A DNA stretch of 64,000 nt, from NCBI GenBank assembly GCA_949287425.1, contig CASEGJ010000004.1:389727-453726 (forward strand), given 5' to 3'. The DNA is from an uncultured Caryophanales bacterium. Its GTDB lineage: Bacteria > Bacillota_I > Bacilli_A > RFN20 > CAG-288. This document shows positions 63,173-64,000 of this stretch, one piece after another (within the stretch, counting starts at the first letter, position 1; every line of letters starts with the position of its first letter). The notes beneath the pieces are model-generated. The model searched no databases. It had not been told where the DNA came from and saw only the letters and a list, made by a program, of their open reading frames with translations. Position numbers and translations under genes: made by a program.

Positions 63173-64000
63173 ATGGAAGAAAATAAGAAAGTCAATTCAA
63201 AAGATAGCAAAGATGTTCTTCTTAGTGATAAGGAGAATGAATTGGTCGATTCATTGATAGATGAAACTACTAAGCCAAGTCAAGTTGATGAAACTAATCC
63301 TAGTAGTGAAAATCAAAGTGATTTAGAAGGTGAAGTTGATAAAACTCAGCAGGCTTTAGATGAAGTTAGTCAATCGCCTGCTGCTAAAGAAAATCAACTT
63401 GATCCTAACATTTTAGATAATACAAGTGATGTTATTTATGTTAGTTTACCTAAATATGAAGGCGAAAATATCGAACAAGATGTCGAAGCGAAAAGAAAGC
63501 AATTTAGAAAGTTAGTTGTTAAATCTAATCGCTATTCTAAATATGGAATGATTGCTGTATTTGTCTTGATTATAGTTTCATTTGTTTTAGGATTTACTTT
63601 ACCTGAAAATATAAAGTGGTTAACTTATATCTTTATTGCTTTAGCTATTGTCTTATTAGTTTTAATGTTTATTTTAACTAGAAGAGAACAAAAAGGAATT
63701 TCTTTAGAAGTTACAAATTATGTCAGTGATGTTATTAGTTTAGTCGATAGCTTCGTATTTGATAATCCTCGTTTTGAAGATGTCACTTATTCTGTTAAAG
63801 ATAAATTGCAATTAGATGATATTGTTCAAGCGCATTATTTTGATACTATTAATAAATTTAATTCTAGAAATGTCGTTAAAGCAAAATTAAACGGCAAAGA
63901 ATTTAAAGTTGGTGAAATCGCTTGTGTCAATCCTTTCCAGGCAACTTCTACTCAAGAAGCTAACGCTAAGAAAAAGCCAGATATTTCCTATGGTATTTTT
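63173..64000 (+). CDS. Unknown membrane protein, cut by window end
   Basis: At least 276 residues. ATG 63173 follows the strong site AAGGAGGG; TATACT (63129-63134) with an extended TGG is a likely -10. The acidic, Ser/Asp/Glu-rich N-terminal 110 residues precede two membrane helices (about 124-145 and 150-170), then a soluble domain (about 175 onward: LEVTNYVSDVISLVDSFVFD, GKEFKVGEIACVNPF). The shape of a large acidic cytoplasmic segment followed by membrane helices is unusual. Not recognised. The end lies beyond the window. Confidence 0.75.
   Translation, partial: MEENKKVNSKDSKDVLLSDKENELVDSLIDETTKPSQVDETNPSSENQSDLEGEVDKTQQALDEVSQSPAAKENQLDPNILDNTSDVIYVSLPKYEGENIEQDVEAKRKQFRKLVVKSNRYSKYGMIAVFVLIIVSFVLGFTLPENIKWLTYIFIALAIVLLVLMFILTRREQKGISLEVTNYVSDVISLVDSFVFDNPRFEDVTYSVKDKLQLDDIVQAHYFDTINKFNSRNVVKAKLNGKEFKVGEIACVNPFQATSTQEANAKKKPDISYGIF

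Overview
This 64 kb window is chromosomal DNA from an AT-rich, low-GC Gram-positive bacterium. The gene content and order (ylbF-rsmD-coaD, alaS-ruvX-DUF1292, RNase Y, RNase J, tmRNA, CIRCE-controlled clpB, T-box alaS) are those of Bacilli. The small compact genes, the lipoproteins with Ser/Thr-rich linkers and a protein resembling a Mollicutes family suggest an uncultured gut lineage near Acholeplasma/RF39; this placement is inference. TGA works as a stop (alaS/ruvX and two ATGA-coupled junctions), so the Mycoplasma code does not apply.

Layout. 1-4480: the 3' part of RNase Y, a 685-residue repeat lipoprotein and tmRNA (ssrA). 4481-8821: an accessory island next to the ssrA 3' end. It holds short repeats, a divergent MerR regulator and alpha/beta-hydrolase with a typical MerR-type promoter, a cyclophilin-like lipoprotein, and decayed genes (sugar acetyltransferase remnant, DUF4143 ATPase with a frameshift, unknown remnant). 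Its first half is visibly richer in G+C than the rest of the window. 9062-14390: a GT2 glycosyltransferase, a sialyltransferase-like lipoprotein interrupted by one in-frame TGA, an SDR oxidoreductase, paired SHOCT membrane proteins and an McrB_N-DUF3883 restriction-like protein. 14537-25628: glycerol kinase, AEC transporter, a PrpR_N-type regulator that looks leaderless, GNAT, PepF, HIT, an ABC exporter coupled to an unknown protein, and a sirtuin. 25691-35542: housekeeping genes (T-box alaS, ruvX, DUF1292, exonuclease III, NAD kinase, Maf, RNase J, deformylase, YlbF, RsmD, CoaD). 35617-48921: a membrane protein, a second repeat lipoprotein, threonine aldolase, tRNA-Thr, a probable 6S RNA, transketolase, a pseudouridine synthase, a GT4 glycosyltransferase, MreB, TypA, DegV and a hypothetical protein. 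48926-64000: an ATP-grasp protein, a tightly coupled six-gene membrane/secreted operon (50308-53454), TyrRS, ClpB, tRNA-His, M18 aminopeptidase, a bPH protein, RmuC, cardiolipin synthase and a truncated membrane protein.

The best candidate for an undescribed system is the operon at 50308-53454. It combines a sigma-region-4-like small protein, two secreted proteins, two adjacent membrane proteins with TadB/TadC-like topology and a small membrane-anchored protein, with no ATPase gene beside them. Other notable items are the McrB_N-DUF3883 protein, the lipoprotein module shared by two distant loci, the TGA-interrupted sialyltransferase-like gene, the TyrRS with QLGN in place of HIGH, and the compact alanine T-box.
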